Shown here one piece after another: positions 42,653-52,600 of a stretch of DNA of 64,000 nucleotides; the first letter of the stretch is position 1, and every line of letters begins with the position of its first letter. Below the pieces are notes generated by a model. It saw only the letters and a list, made by a program, of their open reading frames with translations. It made no database searches and had not been told where the DNA came from. Both the position numbers and the translations under genes were made by a program. This DNA is from Candidatus Latescibacterota bacterium (lineage in GTDB: Bacteria; Latescibacterota; UBA2968; UBA8231). The stretch is from contig JAJEIO010000017.1 of the NCBI GenBank assembly GCA_022827835.1, forward strand, positions 81,104-145,103, in the 5' to 3' direction.

Positions 42653-44020
42653 ATGCAAATTTGCGCTCCCTTATGGCTAGGGATTTGGGGCCTTGCTATA
42701 TGCTTGCCCTCCCTCCCGGCCCGCGCCCAAATGCCCGACAAGCGCTGGACGCTGACTGAGCTTATCGACCGCGCCTTGGACCGCGATGGCGAGGTTGCGA
42801 GTGGCCGCTGGAAGGTCGAGTCGGCTGACGCCCGCCGCCGCCAAGCTGCGGCCGCTAAAATCCTTCCCCGCCTGCGCATCGACAGCGAAAGCGGCCTAGT
42901 CCCAGATGCTATGGGCAGTGTGTTCAACCCGCCCGCCGATACCACGGGATTCCGATCCTTGGGGCCTTTTGCGCGCGCCGAACTGCAATTTGTGCAGCCA
43001 CTCTATCCCATCAGCCTCGCTCGCCACTTGGACGAGGCCGCGACCCGAGGAGTCGATGTGGAGCAGTCCGATTTGTCGCAGACTCGGTTGGACGTGGCTT
43101 TTGCCGTCAAGGAGCTGTACTACGGATTGCTGTTGGCGCAAGACTTGAATTCCTTGGCGCAGCGCGTGAGCGACGAGCTGACCAGCAGAGCTGAGGAACT
43201 GGACGACGACCCCGCGCTCTCGTCGTCCGACCGCTACAAGCTGCGGCTGGCCCAGCTCGACTTGGCCGTGCAGCAGCGCGAAGTGGGCGACCAATTGGCC
43301 TTGGCGCGGGCGGCGCTGGCTTGGCGCACGGGCCTGCCCAGCGATGCGCCGCTTTTGCTCCGGGCCGAGCGACTCGCGCCGGTGGCAGCTTTAGTCCCGT
43401 CCTTAGACGAATTGGTCGCACAGGCCCTCGACCTGCGACCGGAATGGCGCAAGCTGCAAGCGGGTCTCGCTGCCAAACAGGCCCTCACACAAGCGGCCCG
43501 TGCCGCGTACCAGCCTCAAGTGTTTGTCGGCGGTGGCTTGCGCTACGCCGTGGCCCCTGGGCGCACCGACCAGCGGAACCCATTTGTCAAAGATGAGTTC
43601 AACTTTTTTAACGGCGGCATCTTCATCGGGGTGCGGCAATCGTTGGAATGGCACTTGTTGGCAGCGGATGTAGATAGGGCACGCGCTGAATATCGTGCGC
43701 TCGAAGTGCGCGTACCGAGTGCGCAGGAGGGGATCCGCTTGGATGTTCACCGCGCCTATTTGGACTATGGCCGCGCCGACCGCGATTTACAAGACGCGCG
43801 CAAGAGTCGGCGATTGGCCCGGCAGTGGCTGCGGGAGGCCCGCGACGATTTTGAGTTCGACCCGCAGACCATCGGCGAATTGATCTCTGCCTTTGAGACT
43901 TGGGCCCGTCGCGAACAAGCCTACGGCGAAGCCCTGTACGACTTCAACCTCAGCGTCGCCCGCCTCGAAAAGGCCGCGGGCGGTCTCGAACTGATCCCAC
44001 GCGATGATACAACTCCTTAG
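42653..44020 (+). CDS. TolC-family outer-membrane efflux protein
   Basis: A 455-aa protein with a signal peptide (hydrophobic residues ~5-20, 'ARA|QM' cleavage about residue 25). Long amphipathic helical segments follow in two similar halves, typical of OEP/TolC proteins. 'WTLTELIDRALDRDGEVAS' at residues ~32-50 is the family's usual opening. It should form the outer-membrane duct of an export system. The stop overlaps the start of the MlaC-DUF3047 gene by 17 bp. No membrane-fusion protein is encoded nearby, so the duct may serve lipid or hopanoid transport by the RND protein encoded downstream. Confidence 0.85.
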   Translation: MQICAPLWLGIWGLAICLPSLPARAQMPDKRWTLTELIDRALDRDGEVASGRWKVESADARRRQAAAAKILPRLRIDSESGLVPDAMGSVFNPPADTTGFRSLGPFARAELQFVQPLYPISLARHLDEAATRGVDVEQSDLSQTRLDVAFAVKELYYGLLLAQDLNSLAQRVSDELTSRAEELDDDPALSSSDRYKLRLAQLDLAVQQREVGDQLALARAALAWRTGLPSDAPLLLRAERLAPVAALVPSLDELVAQALDLRPEWRKLQAGLAAKQALTQAARAAYQPQVFVGGGLRYAVAPGRTDQRNPFVKDEFNFFNGGIFIGVRQSLEWHLLAADVDRARAEYRALEVRVPSAQEGIRLDVHRAYLDYGRADRDLQDARKSRRLARQWLREARDDFEFDPQTIGELISAFETWARREQAYGEALYDFNLSVARLEKAAGGLELIPRDDTTP

Positions 44021-45284
44021 CGCGGTCGTGCTGTTGGCATTGGCCAGCCCAAGCGACGGCAGGGCCGACGCGGCTTGGGCGACGGCGGCCGTGACGCGGC
44101 TGAACGCGCTGTTAGAAGCACCTAACCGCGAGCGCGCCGACGGGGCCGACCGCTTAGTCAGCGAGCACTTGGCTGTGGACGAGTTTACTGCGGCGACCTT
44201 TGGCGACTATCTCGAAAAGTCGCTGGACGCATACCGGAGCCTGCTACCCAGCCCGCGCTTTACACACCTCGTCGAGCACTATCGAAGCCGTCTGGTTAGG
44301 GCCTATCAGCACCGCCTCAGCGCCGACTTGGCTACCCAGCTTGCTGCTGCGGACTTGCGCGGCTTGCGCTTGGATAGTCTCGAAGTGAATGGCCAGCGGG
44401 GCCGAGCGCAGCTTCGCGCATTATTTGTCACTCGCTCGCTCGGCGTGGAGGCCGACTTGATTCTCGCAGATGGAACTTGGAAAATCGCCGAGTTGAAGAT
44501 CGACGGCCGGCCCGTCTCCAGCCACTACAGGCGTCGCTACCAATCGCTGATTGACGGTGGCCATTCGCCGCGGGTGATGGAAGCCCAACTCGCCGAGCGC
44601 GAGTACGTCGTCCTCGAGGACTTTGCCGCTACTTGGGACGGGTCGCAGCCGATGGAGTGGGGGCCGTGGAAGAAAAAGGACCGGCTCAAACCGGTGCTCT
44701 ACCGCGTAGAGGGCCGTCCTCGGCGCTATATGGCGGCGCGCGATTCGAGCCATTCGGTCATCTTGGGAAAATTCGTCCACTGGAATCCTCGCCAGTACCC
44801 GATTATGACTTGGTGCTGGCGCGCTGCGGCCTTGCCGCTGGGCGGCAACGAGTTTCTCGACGATGCCAACGACAGCGCGGCTGGTTTGTACGTTATATTC
44901 TCCAAGAATTGGCTGGGGGTTCCCAAACAGCTCAAATACGTGTGGAGCACGACCTTGCCCGAAGGCACGGTGGGGAGACGCGACAAGCTGTTCCGGCCTT
45001 GGTTTTTCGTCGTCGAAAGCGGCGCGGCCAACTTGGGCAAATGGACCTTTGAGGTCGTCGACTTGGAAAAGCACCACCGAGAAAAGTTAGGCGGCCGGCC
45101 GGCCAAGCGCACCATTGGCTTGGGGCTGCTCACAGACGCCAACTCGACCCGTTCGTACGCCGAAGCGTACTACGCAGATCTGCGGGTCTGGACGCGCGAG
45201 GCTTTTGACGGCGGGCGCGTTGTCAATCACTGCGGCGGACTTCCCGTCTCCAATGGCGCGTACGCAGAGGAGAATTCACAATGA
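44004..45284 (+). CDS. MlaC-like/DUF3047 fusion protein
   Basis: A 426-aa periplasmic protein with a signal peptide (residues 1-~20). Residues ~25-190 resemble MlaC/HpnM (Tol2, 'toluene tolerance') lipid carriers, ending with 'ADGTWKIAELKIDGRPVSSHYRRRYQS', of which I cite only the type. Residues ~200-410 match DUF3047: 'VVLEDFAATWDG', 'FVHWNPRQYPIMTWCWRA' and 'GLYVIFSKNW' are its hallmark stretches. DUF3047 is usually a separate protein. The fusion implies the two domains act on the same periplasmic ligand, probably a lipid. The gene overlaps the upstream tolC and the downstream mlaC-like gene. Confidence 0.75.
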   Translation: MIQLLSAVVLLALASPSDGRADAAWATAAVTRLNALLEAPNRERADGADRLVSEHLAVDEFTAATFGDYLEKSLDAYRSLLPSPRFTHLVEHYRSRLVRAYQHRLSADLATQLAAADLRGLRLDSLEVNGQRGRAQLRALFVTRSLGVEADLILADGTWKIAELKIDGRPVSSHYRRRYQSLIDGGHSPRVMEAQLAEREYVVLEDFAATWDGSQPMEWGPWKKKDRLKPVLYRVEGRPRRYMAARDSSHSVILGKFVHWNPRQYPIMTWCWRAAALPLGGNEFLDDANDSAAGLYVIFSKNWLGVPKQLKYVWSTTLPEGTVGRRDKLFRPWFFVVESGAANLGKWTFEVVDLEKHHREKLGGRPAKRTIGLGLLTDANSTRSYAEAYYADLRVWTREAFDGGRVVNHCGGLPVSNGAYAEENSQ

Positions 45285-45916
45285 AAACGCTATGGTGCAC
45301 CGCGTGGGTGGCCCTCTGTACTGCGGCTGCCAGCGCGACCGCAGAAGATGACGATCCCATCGTCTTCCTCAAGAGTCACGACGCCGAGGTGCAGGCCGTC
45401 CTCGCCGAAGCACCGGCCGACTCGCTGCCCTCGGCCGTGCGGGAAGAGATCAAGAAGCATATCAACGCGGCCTTTGACTTTCGGGAGTTGAGCCGCCTCG
45501 CCTTGGGGGATCACTGGGCAGACCGCTCCCTGGCCGAGCGCGACCACTTCGTTGAAACTTTCAGTAGCATCATCCGCGAGCAGAATTTCGACAGTTTTTC
45601 CCGTTATTATCGCGAGGGCGAGATCCGCTACGAGTCGGCCGAGGTGGAAGAAGACGCTGCCGTCGTCCAAGCGCTGGTGCCCGTGCGGGACGAGCAAATA
45701 GAGATCGAGTACAAGCTTCATCGGGTGGAGGGTGTGTGGCGGATATACGACTTGGTCATCGACGGCGTCAGCACGGCTGAGGGCAACAGGCGGCGCTATG
45801 CCCGCTACATCGAAAAAAATGGCTACGAGAAGCTGATCGTCCAGCTCGACAAGCAGTTGGCCCGTCTGCGCGAAGCGGTTCTCTCGCCGCCTTCAGGCGG
45901 TGCAACCGAGGATTAA
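45281..45916 (+). CDS. MlaC/HpnM-family periplasmic lipid-binding protein
   Basis: A 211-aa protein with a signal peptide (residues 1-~21). It carries the whole MlaC-type fold: 'AAFDFRELSRLALGDHW' (about 61-77), 'ETFSSIIREQNFDSFSRYYR' region (about 87) and 'GVWRIYDLVIDGVS' (about 150) are the standard blocks. The ATG overlaps the previous stop (ATGA). Family members shuttle phospholipids or, as HpnM, hopanoids through the periplasm. It precedes a HpnN-like RND protein. Confidence 0.87.
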   Translation: MKTLWCTAWVALCTAAASATAEDDDPIVFLKSHDAEVQAVLAEAPADSLPSAVREEIKKHINAAFDFRELSRLALGDHWADRSLAERDHFVETFSSIIREQNFDSFSRYYREGEIRYESAEVEEDAAVVQALVPVRDEQIEIEYKLHRVEGVWRIYDLVIDGVSTAEGNRRRYARYIEKNGYEKLIVQLDKQLARLREAVLSPPSGGATED

Positions 45917-45925
45917 CCGTCCGCC

Positions 45926-48325
45926 ATGCCTATAAGCCACCAGCGCTTGGTTCGCTACATCTACCACCACTACATCGGCATAATTGCGCTGGCCACGATA
46001 CTGTCGGTATTTGCCGGGTTTTTTGCCGCCAAGCTGGCCGGAAACATCAAGACCGACTTCGCCGACCTGCTGTCCGACGACTACGTCAGCGTCAGGGAAC
46101 TCAACCGCATCAAGGCTCGCATCGGCGGCATCGGTCCGCTGATGGTCGTCATTACCAGCGACGATTTGGACGCGGCCGTTTCCTTCATGCAGGTATTGGC
46201 CGATTCGCTCGAACACAGTCCGCTGATCAGCTCGGTGAGCCGTCTCGACAGCAAAAAGGATCTGCTCGAAAAAAACCAGCTCCTCTACATGAACTTAGAG
46301 GACCTGCAAGAGATCAACCGCCGCCTCGACGAGCACATAGAGCTGCAAAAGCTCAAGCAGTCGCCGCTCTACTTTGCCTTTGACGACGAGGAAGAGCAGG
46401 TGCTCGATTTTGCGGATATAGAGGCCAAGTACCAGCAGGATGGCGCGGTGGCCGCGGTCCCAGAGCAATATCGCCAGTACTTCATCACGCAGGAGGGCAA
46501 CGGCGTCATCCTCCGGCTCTATCCGGCCGGGCTTACCACGGATGTCGCCTTCTCGCAGGACCTGATCGACCATATCGACCAGACCATTGCCGCCATCGGC
46601 CCGGAGCGCTTCCACCCAAGTATCGAATGCGTGTACAAGGGCAGTTTCCAAAACAGCGCCAACCAATTCACGATTATTATACAAGACCTCAAGTCAACGG
46701 CCTTGTACAGCATCGTCGGCGTGCTGCTGCTCATCACCCTGTTCTTCCGCCAAGTAATTGGCTCGCTCTTCATCACCTTACCATTGATAATGAGCCTAAC
46801 TTGGACTTTTGGCGTCACCTACTTGGCCATCGGCAGCCTCAATATGATCACCGTGGGGCTGTTCGCCATCCTCTTTGGGCTGGGCATTGACTTTGGCATC
46901 CACATCTTCGCCCGCTACCGCGAGGCCCACCGCCGAGGCATGGACATCGAACAGGCCCTGACCGTGACCGTCCGGTACACGGGCAAGGCCCTGGCGACGA
47001 CGGCGGTCACTACCTCGATCGCCTTCTATTCGCTGCTGTTGACGGATTTTAAGGGCTTTTCGGAGTTCGGCTTTATCGTCGGCACTGGCATCCTGTTCTC
47101 GCTGGTGGCTATGGTCGCGATATGCCCGGCCTTCATCGTCCTCGCCGAGCGCCTGCGGTTGGTCATCCCGATCCGCAAGCGCAGCGTCCTGTGGCGCACC
47201 GGTCGCTATCCAAAGCCTTGGGCCACCTTGCTGATAGGCACAGTGATCACTGGGTACTCGCTGTATCACCTCGGCGATTTGGAATTTGAATACGACTTCA
47301 GCAAGCTCAAGCCCGCGCCGCCGCCCAACATCAACAAGGGCAGCCTGCCCCAGAGCCTGAAGGAAGGCCGCTCGCCGGCCATTGTCCTGACCGAAAGCTA
47401 CGACGAGGCCATGGAGGTGGTCCGCACGGTCGAGGCCATCAAGGCCACCCACGGCGACTCCTCCACGGTCCTCAACGTCAAGAGCGTGTACTCCGCGCTG
47501 CCGCAAGACCAAGACGCCAAGCTGGCACTCATCGCCGACATCCGCGCCTTGCTCGACCGGGAAGAGGGCCTGTTCAGCGAGAGCGAGCGGGCTAAACTGG
47601 ACTCGCTGCGCCCGTACCTCGACGTGGAGAAGCTCACGCTGTACGACCTGCCCGCGGACTTGACCAATGAGTTCAAGGATAAGGAGGGCAACATCCTCAA
47701 CTTCGTGGCGATCAATGCCGCAGTCGAGCTCAAGGACGGCAAAGACGCCATCCGCTTTGCCGAGGAAATTAGCCGCATTGAAACGCCGGCGGGCAAGACC
47801 TACATAGCCTCTAGCTCGCACATCATCGTCGCCGAGATGCTCAAGGTCATGCTCGAGGACAGTTCCCTCGCCGTGATCCTCACGCTCGCGGTAGTAGCGG
47901 TGGTGTTGCTCATCGACCTGCGGAGTTTTGTCGATACTCTGTTGGTACTCACGCCGCTTTTGAACGCTTTGGTATGGGTCGTAGGTTTCATGTATGCTTT
48001 TGACATCAAGCTCAACCTCTACAACATGGTCGCCTTCCCGACGATCATTGGCATGGGCATTGACAACAGCGTCCACATCTTCCACCGCTACCAAGAAATC
48101 GGCCGTGGCTCGCTACGCTTGGTGTTGCGCACGACCGGGCTCGCGCTGTTGGGTACGTCGCTGACGACGATGGTTGGCTTCTCGGGGTTGGTGCCGGCCA
48201 TCCATCCGGCGCTCACGTCGATTGGCGTGCTCTCGCTGGTGGGCTTGGGGTCCTGTTTTATCACGTCCGTCACCTTGCTGCCGGCCCTGCTGCAAATCCG
48301 CGAGCGCCGCGCTGAGAAGCTCTAG
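45926..48325 (+). CDS. RND/MMPL-family exporter (HpnN-like)
   Basis: A 799-aa protein with two similar halves, each an N-terminal membrane helix, a ~250-residue periplasmic loop and a cluster of five further helices. Conserved charged helices are recognisable: 'LGIDFGIHIFARYREA' (about residue 318) and 'MGIDNSVHIFHRYQEI' (about 710), with the proton-relay aspartates of MMPL/HpnN-type transporters. HpnN moves hopanoids to the outer membrane; the adjacent MlaC/HpnM-type protein supports lipid transport. No hopanoid-synthesis genes are in the window, so the ligand is open. Confidence 0.87.
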   Translation: MPISHQRLVRYIYHHYIGIIALATILSVFAGFFAAKLAGNIKTDFADLLSDDYVSVRELNRIKARIGGIGPLMVVITSDDLDAAVSFMQVLADSLEHSPLISSVSRLDSKKDLLEKNQLLYMNLEDLQEINRRLDEHIELQKLKQSPLYFAFDDEEEQVLDFADIEAKYQQDGAVAAVPEQYRQYFITQEGNGVILRLYPAGLTTDVAFSQDLIDHIDQTIAAIGPERFHPSIECVYKGSFQNSANQFTIIIQDLKSTALYSIVGVLLLITLFFRQVIGSLFITLPLIMSLTWTFGVTYLAIGSLNMITVGLFAILFGLGIDFGIHIFARYREAHRRGMDIEQALTVTVRYTGKALATTAVTTSIAFYSLLLTDFKGFSEFGFIVGTGILFSLVAMVAICPAFIVLAERLRLVIPIRKRSVLWRTGRYPKPWATLLIGTVITGYSLYHLGDLEFEYDFSKLKPAPPPNINKGSLPQSLKEGRSPAIVLTESYDEAMEVVRTVEAIKATHGDSSTVLNVKSVYSALPQDQDAKLALIADIRALLDREEGLFSESERAKLDSLRPYLDVEKLTLYDLPADLTNEFKDKEGNILNFVAINAAVELKDGKDAIRFAEEISRIETPAGKTYIASSSHIIVAEMLKVMLEDSSLAVILTLAVVAVVLLIDLRSFVDTLLVLTPLLNALVWVVGFMYAFDIKLNLYNMVAFPTIIGMGIDNSVHIFHRYQEIGRGSLRLVLRTTGLALLGTSLTTMVGFSGLVPAIHPALTSIGVLSLVGLGSCFITSVTLLPALLQIRERRAEKL

Positions 48326-48329
48326 TTCT

Positions 48330-49469
48330 ATGCGCGTTGGCATTGTAGGAGCGGGTATTTTTGGCTTGGCCGCTGCTTTGGAACTCAACCGGCGGGGCCA
48401 CCAGGTTACCCTTTTTGAACGCGGCCCCATCCCTTGTCCAGATGCTTCCTCGACCGATGTGTCCAAAGTCATCCGCCGCACCAGCTACCCCGAGGAGACT
48501 TACCACGAACTGGTCGAGCGGGCCGCGCACCAGTGGCGTCAGTGGCACGACCAGCTCAGCCGAGCCATCTACTACCAGACCGGCAAGCTCAATATCTGGG
48601 GCGATGTGCCCACGGACAGCCCAGCTCGTCGCGGTTTGGAGACGCTATATCAACGGGGGAAGACGGTCGAAGTGCTGAGTCCGACTCAGGTCCGCCAGCG
48701 CTTTCCCCAGTTTGCCGTGCAGGACGACGACACACTCTTTTACGATCCCTGGTCCGGCTATTTGCGCAGCGGTCAGGCCGTGGCCGATCTCGCCGATCTG
48801 GCCCGGGACCGGGGCGTTGCTATCCACTCTCACACCCCTGTGCAGGCCATGGATGAGACCGATCAGGGTGTCCGTCTAGCCACAGGGTCAGAGCGGCCTC
48901 TCTTAGACCGCGTCGTGGTCGCCGCCGGCGCTTGGGTGGTGCGGCTTTTTCCCGTGTTAAAGGACAACCTGCGCATAACGCGCCAGCAAATGGCCTTCTT
49001 GGACCCGGACGAGCCCGAAGCGTTCGCCCAGAAGGTGTTTCCCGTGTGGACGATGCTGAGTTCCCAGGCGGCCTGGTACGGCTTCCCGCTGCTGCGCGAA
49101 GGGTACGTTAAAATCGCCGAGGACAGCAAAGTGGAGCGCGTCGAGCCCGAGGCCGACCGCCAACCCAGCCCTGACTTCCTCGACCAAGCCCGCGCCTTTG
49201 TCGCCCAGCGCCTGCCCGCGCTGGAAGGGGCGCAACTGGTGGGGGGCCGAGCCTGCCTGTACACCAATACGCCCGACGACCACTTCGTCATCGACTGGGC
49301 CCCAGGGACGAGGGGGATTCTCATCGCCGGCTGTGGCAGCGGTCACGGCTTTAAATTCGGTGGCTCCATTGGACCGGTTATAGCCGACGCTTTGGAGGAT
49401 CGCGAAAATCCACTGGGCGATTTGTTCCGTCTTGGCCAGCGTTTTGCCGGCCCGGAGGATCCCTCTTGA
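48330..49469 (+). CDS. FAD-dependent oxidoreductase, sarcosine oxidase-like (DAO family)
   Basis: A 379-aa protein from ATG 48330, 4 bp after the RND gene; a longer frame runs back into that gene but is not credible. 'GIVGAGIFGLAAALELNRRG' (residues 4-23) is the dinucleotide-binding motif with GxGxxG. 'VVVAAGAWV' (about 198) and 'IAGCGSGHGFKFGGSIGPVI' region near the C-terminus fit DAO family sarcosine or N-methylamino-acid oxidases. It is the last gene of the envelope operon, but a link with lipid export is not evident. Confidence 0.82.
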   Translation: MRVGIVGAGIFGLAAALELNRRGHQVTLFERGPIPCPDASSTDVSKVIRRTSYPEETYHELVERAAHQWRQWHDQLSRAIYYQTGKLNIWGDVPTDSPARRGLETLYQRGKTVEVLSPTQVRQRFPQFAVQDDDTLFYDPWSGYLRSGQAVADLADLARDRGVAIHSHTPVQAMDETDQGVRLATGSERPLLDRVVVAAGAWVVRLFPVLKDNLRITRQQMAFLDPDEPEAFAQKVFPVWTMLSSQAAWYGFPLLREGYVKIAEDSKVERVEPEADRQPSPDFLDQARAFVAQRLPALEGAQLVGGRACLYTNTPDDHFVIDWAPGTRGILIAGCGSGHGFKFGGSIGPVIADALEDRENPLGDLFRLGQRFAGPEDPS

Positions 49470-49570
49470 GATTGAGCGTGGATTCCCCGGAACTCGGCCC
49501 GACGCAAGACTGGGCCAGCTTTTCTCTATGGGGGTTTTAGCTATATTGAGATGAAGGTTGAGGCAAAAAA

Positions 49571-49646
49571 TGGAGCGAGAGACGGGACTCGAACCCGCGA
49601 CAACCACGTTGGCAACGTGGAGCTCTACCAACTGAGCTACTCTCGC
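49571..49646 (-). tRNA. tRNA-Gly (GCC)
   Basis: Reading the minus strand gives a cloverleaf: acceptor stem GCGAGAG/CTCTCGC, D-arm GCTCAGTTGGTAGAGC, anticodon stem CCACG/CGTGG with loop TTGCCAA (anticodon GCC), T-arm GCGGG-TTCGAGT-CCCGT, discriminator T and an encoded CCA at 49573-49571. All stems pair. It stands alone between the FAD oxidoreductase and the large lipoprotein gene, which are on the plus strand. Confidence 0.97.
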
Positions 49647-49693
49647 TCGAAAATCACTCGAAATAGATCGCTATGGAAGGAAAAAATATAACC

Positions 49694-52600
49694 ATGCCCC
49701 GTACAAGCGTCAAGGTGCGCCAAGCCCTGTTACCTCTCGTCGTGGCTCTCTTAGGAGCGGCCTGTGGACAGGAGCCGCCTGAGGAGTCGCCGGCTTGGCC
49801 TCCTAAGGCGCGCTGGCACAACAATCAGGGCGTGGTCTATATGGATCAGCACAACTACACGCGCGGTCGGGAGGAGTTTGCTCGCGCCCTCGCCTTGGTT
49901 CCAGACTACGCTAGTGCGCAGGCCAATTTAGGCATTTCGTACTACGCCCTCGGCAAGTACGACAGCGCTGCCACGGCCCTGCAAACCGCCCTCGCCATCG
50001 ACCCCGATCTCCTCCACGCCAACTACGCGCTGGGCCTGATCTACAATGCCCAAGGCCGGGAGCACGGCAAGGCGCTCGCCGCTCTGCAAAAGGTCGCGGC
50101 CGCTGACCGCGACGATCCCCACGTGCGCTATTACATGGGGCAGATGCGGGCCAAGCTAAACGAGAGTGAGGCCGCCATCGCCGACTTCAAGGAGGCCATC
50201 CGCCTCGATCCCTACAACGTGTCGGCGTACTATGGACTGGCCAATCTCTACCGGCGGCTTGGGCGCGAGGAGGAGTGGAAAAGTACCTTGGAGCACTTCA
50301 ATCAACTCAGCCAAGCCGGGCACCAAGGCGTTTCTTCGTCCTATCAGGGGCAGGGCAAATACGCCGAGGCCGAGGCCGACGCTGGTGGCGGAGATCCGAG
50401 TCAGGACGACGTGGCTGGGCCTTTTGCCTTCGCAGCGGCTGGTCCGGCGGCTGGCCCGGTGCGCTTTGCCGCCTTGGGCGACTTTGACGCGGATGGTCGG
50501 CCGGATGTCTTGGCCGGGGCTGAGGGCTTGCAGGTGTACGCTGGCGGCACAGCGGAAATGCTCACTGCTCCGACGCTTCCCGACGGCTTTGGGGCGACTG
50601 GCGCGATCTCCGGCGACCTCGACAACGATGGGACCGCGGACTTGGTTCTCAGCGGCGCGGGTGGAACGCTGCTCTATCGAGCGGCTAACGGTGAATGGGC
50701 TGCTGGCGAAGACCTGTCTGTGGCTTCGACTGGTGTTGCGCTGGGTGATGCTGATCACGACGGCGACCTCGATGTGCTAGTGCTCGGCCCGAGCGTCTCG
50801 CTGCTGGCCAACGACGGGGAGGCCCGCTTCGCTGCTACGGGTCAACCAGCCGGTTCGACCGCAGCCGACCGCGCTACATTCTCCGACCTCGACAATGACC
50901 GCGACGTGGATATAATCCTCCTCTCGGCCGAGGGTCTGCAAGTGCAAACCAACAATCGCGACGGCACGTTCTCGGAAATCGCTGAAGCCTTGGGTTTGGG
51001 TGCCGTGCAGGGAGCGGGCTTGGCTGTCGAGGATTTTAACCAAGACGGCTATATGGATTTGGCGGTCGCGGCTAACGGTGTTGTGGGAACGCATATCAAC
51101 CAAGCCGGGCGTGCCTTCGTTCGGGCCGAGGCAACGGCGGCGTCCGGTGGGCGGGCGCTGCTTTCCGCCGATTTCGACAACGATGGCGATCTCGACCTAT
51201 TGGCCTGTGAGGATGAGCGGCTGCAACCGCTGGCGTACGGCAGCGGCCAGTTCCATCCGCAATCTCCGATTGACGAGCCGGGTGGGGCTGCGCTCGTGGC
51301 TGATTTTAACGGCGACGGCCGCGTGGATATTTGGGCGAGTGGCCGGGTGCTGCACAACCAAAGCGAGGGGGGGCACTGGATCGAGATTGCCGCCCAAGGG
51401 CTTAATAGCAACCGCGACGGTGTCGGGGCCAAGGTGGAGGTGAAAACCACCCACCGCCTCCAGAAGCGCGAGATTCGCAGTGAGGGATACGCGGGCGTGC
51501 TCCACTTCGGCTTGGCGCAGAGCGACTCGGTCGAATTCATCCGCATTCTCTGGCCTGGGGGCGTGCGCCAGACCGAATTGGCGACTGGGGCTGGACAGCG
51601 GCTGGAGTTGACGGAACTCGACCGCAAGGGGACCTCGTGCCCGATTCTCTACGCTTGGGACGGCGAGCGCTATCGCTTTGTTACCGACATTTTAGGGGGA
51701 GCCATTATTGGCTATTTGACCGCCCCGGGCCAGTACTACCAGCCCGACACTGACGAGTACGTTCGGTTGGGGCCGCTGGTTCCCAAAGACGGTCACTACG
51801 TCTTGCAATTGACTAACCAACTAGAGGAAATCATTTACGTCGATGCTCTCGAACTGGTGGCCGTCGATCATTCGTCCGAGTTCGACGTGTATCCCAACGA
51901 ACGCCTGCTTTCCCAGCCTCCTTACCCGGAGTTCAAACTCTATCCTCTGTGCAATCTGCGCCCACCGGTAGCAGCCAAAGACCACCGGGGCGCGGACGTG
52001 TTGGCCACGCTGGAGGAGATCGACGACGAGTGGTACGATGGCTTTGATCGGCTCGATATACACGGCTATGCCGAAGACTATGCGCTAGAGCTGAATTTGG
52101 GCGACCTGTCCGAATTTGCCCATCCGGTCTTGCTTGGTTATGGGTGGGTCGATTACGCGCATTCGACCTCGAATTGGAGCGCAGCGCAGCGCGGCTTGTC
52201 GCTGTATCCGCCGCGTCTGTCCGTAGCCGATGGCGAGGGAGGATGGATCGAAGTCAGCGCGGATATGGGCTGCCCGGCGGGCCTGCCCAAACACGCGCTC
52301 TTCGACTTGGCGGGCCTGTTCCCGTCCGACGATTACCGGCTGCGGATCGAGACCAATACCGCGCTCTACTGGGACCAACTGCTGGTCGGCGACGCTGCGG
52401 ATGTTCCCCTTGTGGTCCACCGCCTGCAACCGGCGCAGAGTGACCTTCACTGGCGTGGCTACCCGGCTCATACGTCCATCAAGGGCACCTTTGCTTTTCG
52501 CTATCACTACGATCAATTGGAGTTAGAAGCGCCTTGGGGCACCCACGCTGGGGCCTTCACCCGCTTCGGTCCGGTGGAGGAGTTGGTCGAGGACATTGAC

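Noticed and set aside
46796..48094. 432-aa minus-strand frame
   Set aside because: Fully antisense to the RND exporter, which has clear family motifs.
49571..49646. tRNA-Gly as an attachment site for an island
   Set aside because: No duplicated tRNA end, integrase or composition shift was seen on either side.
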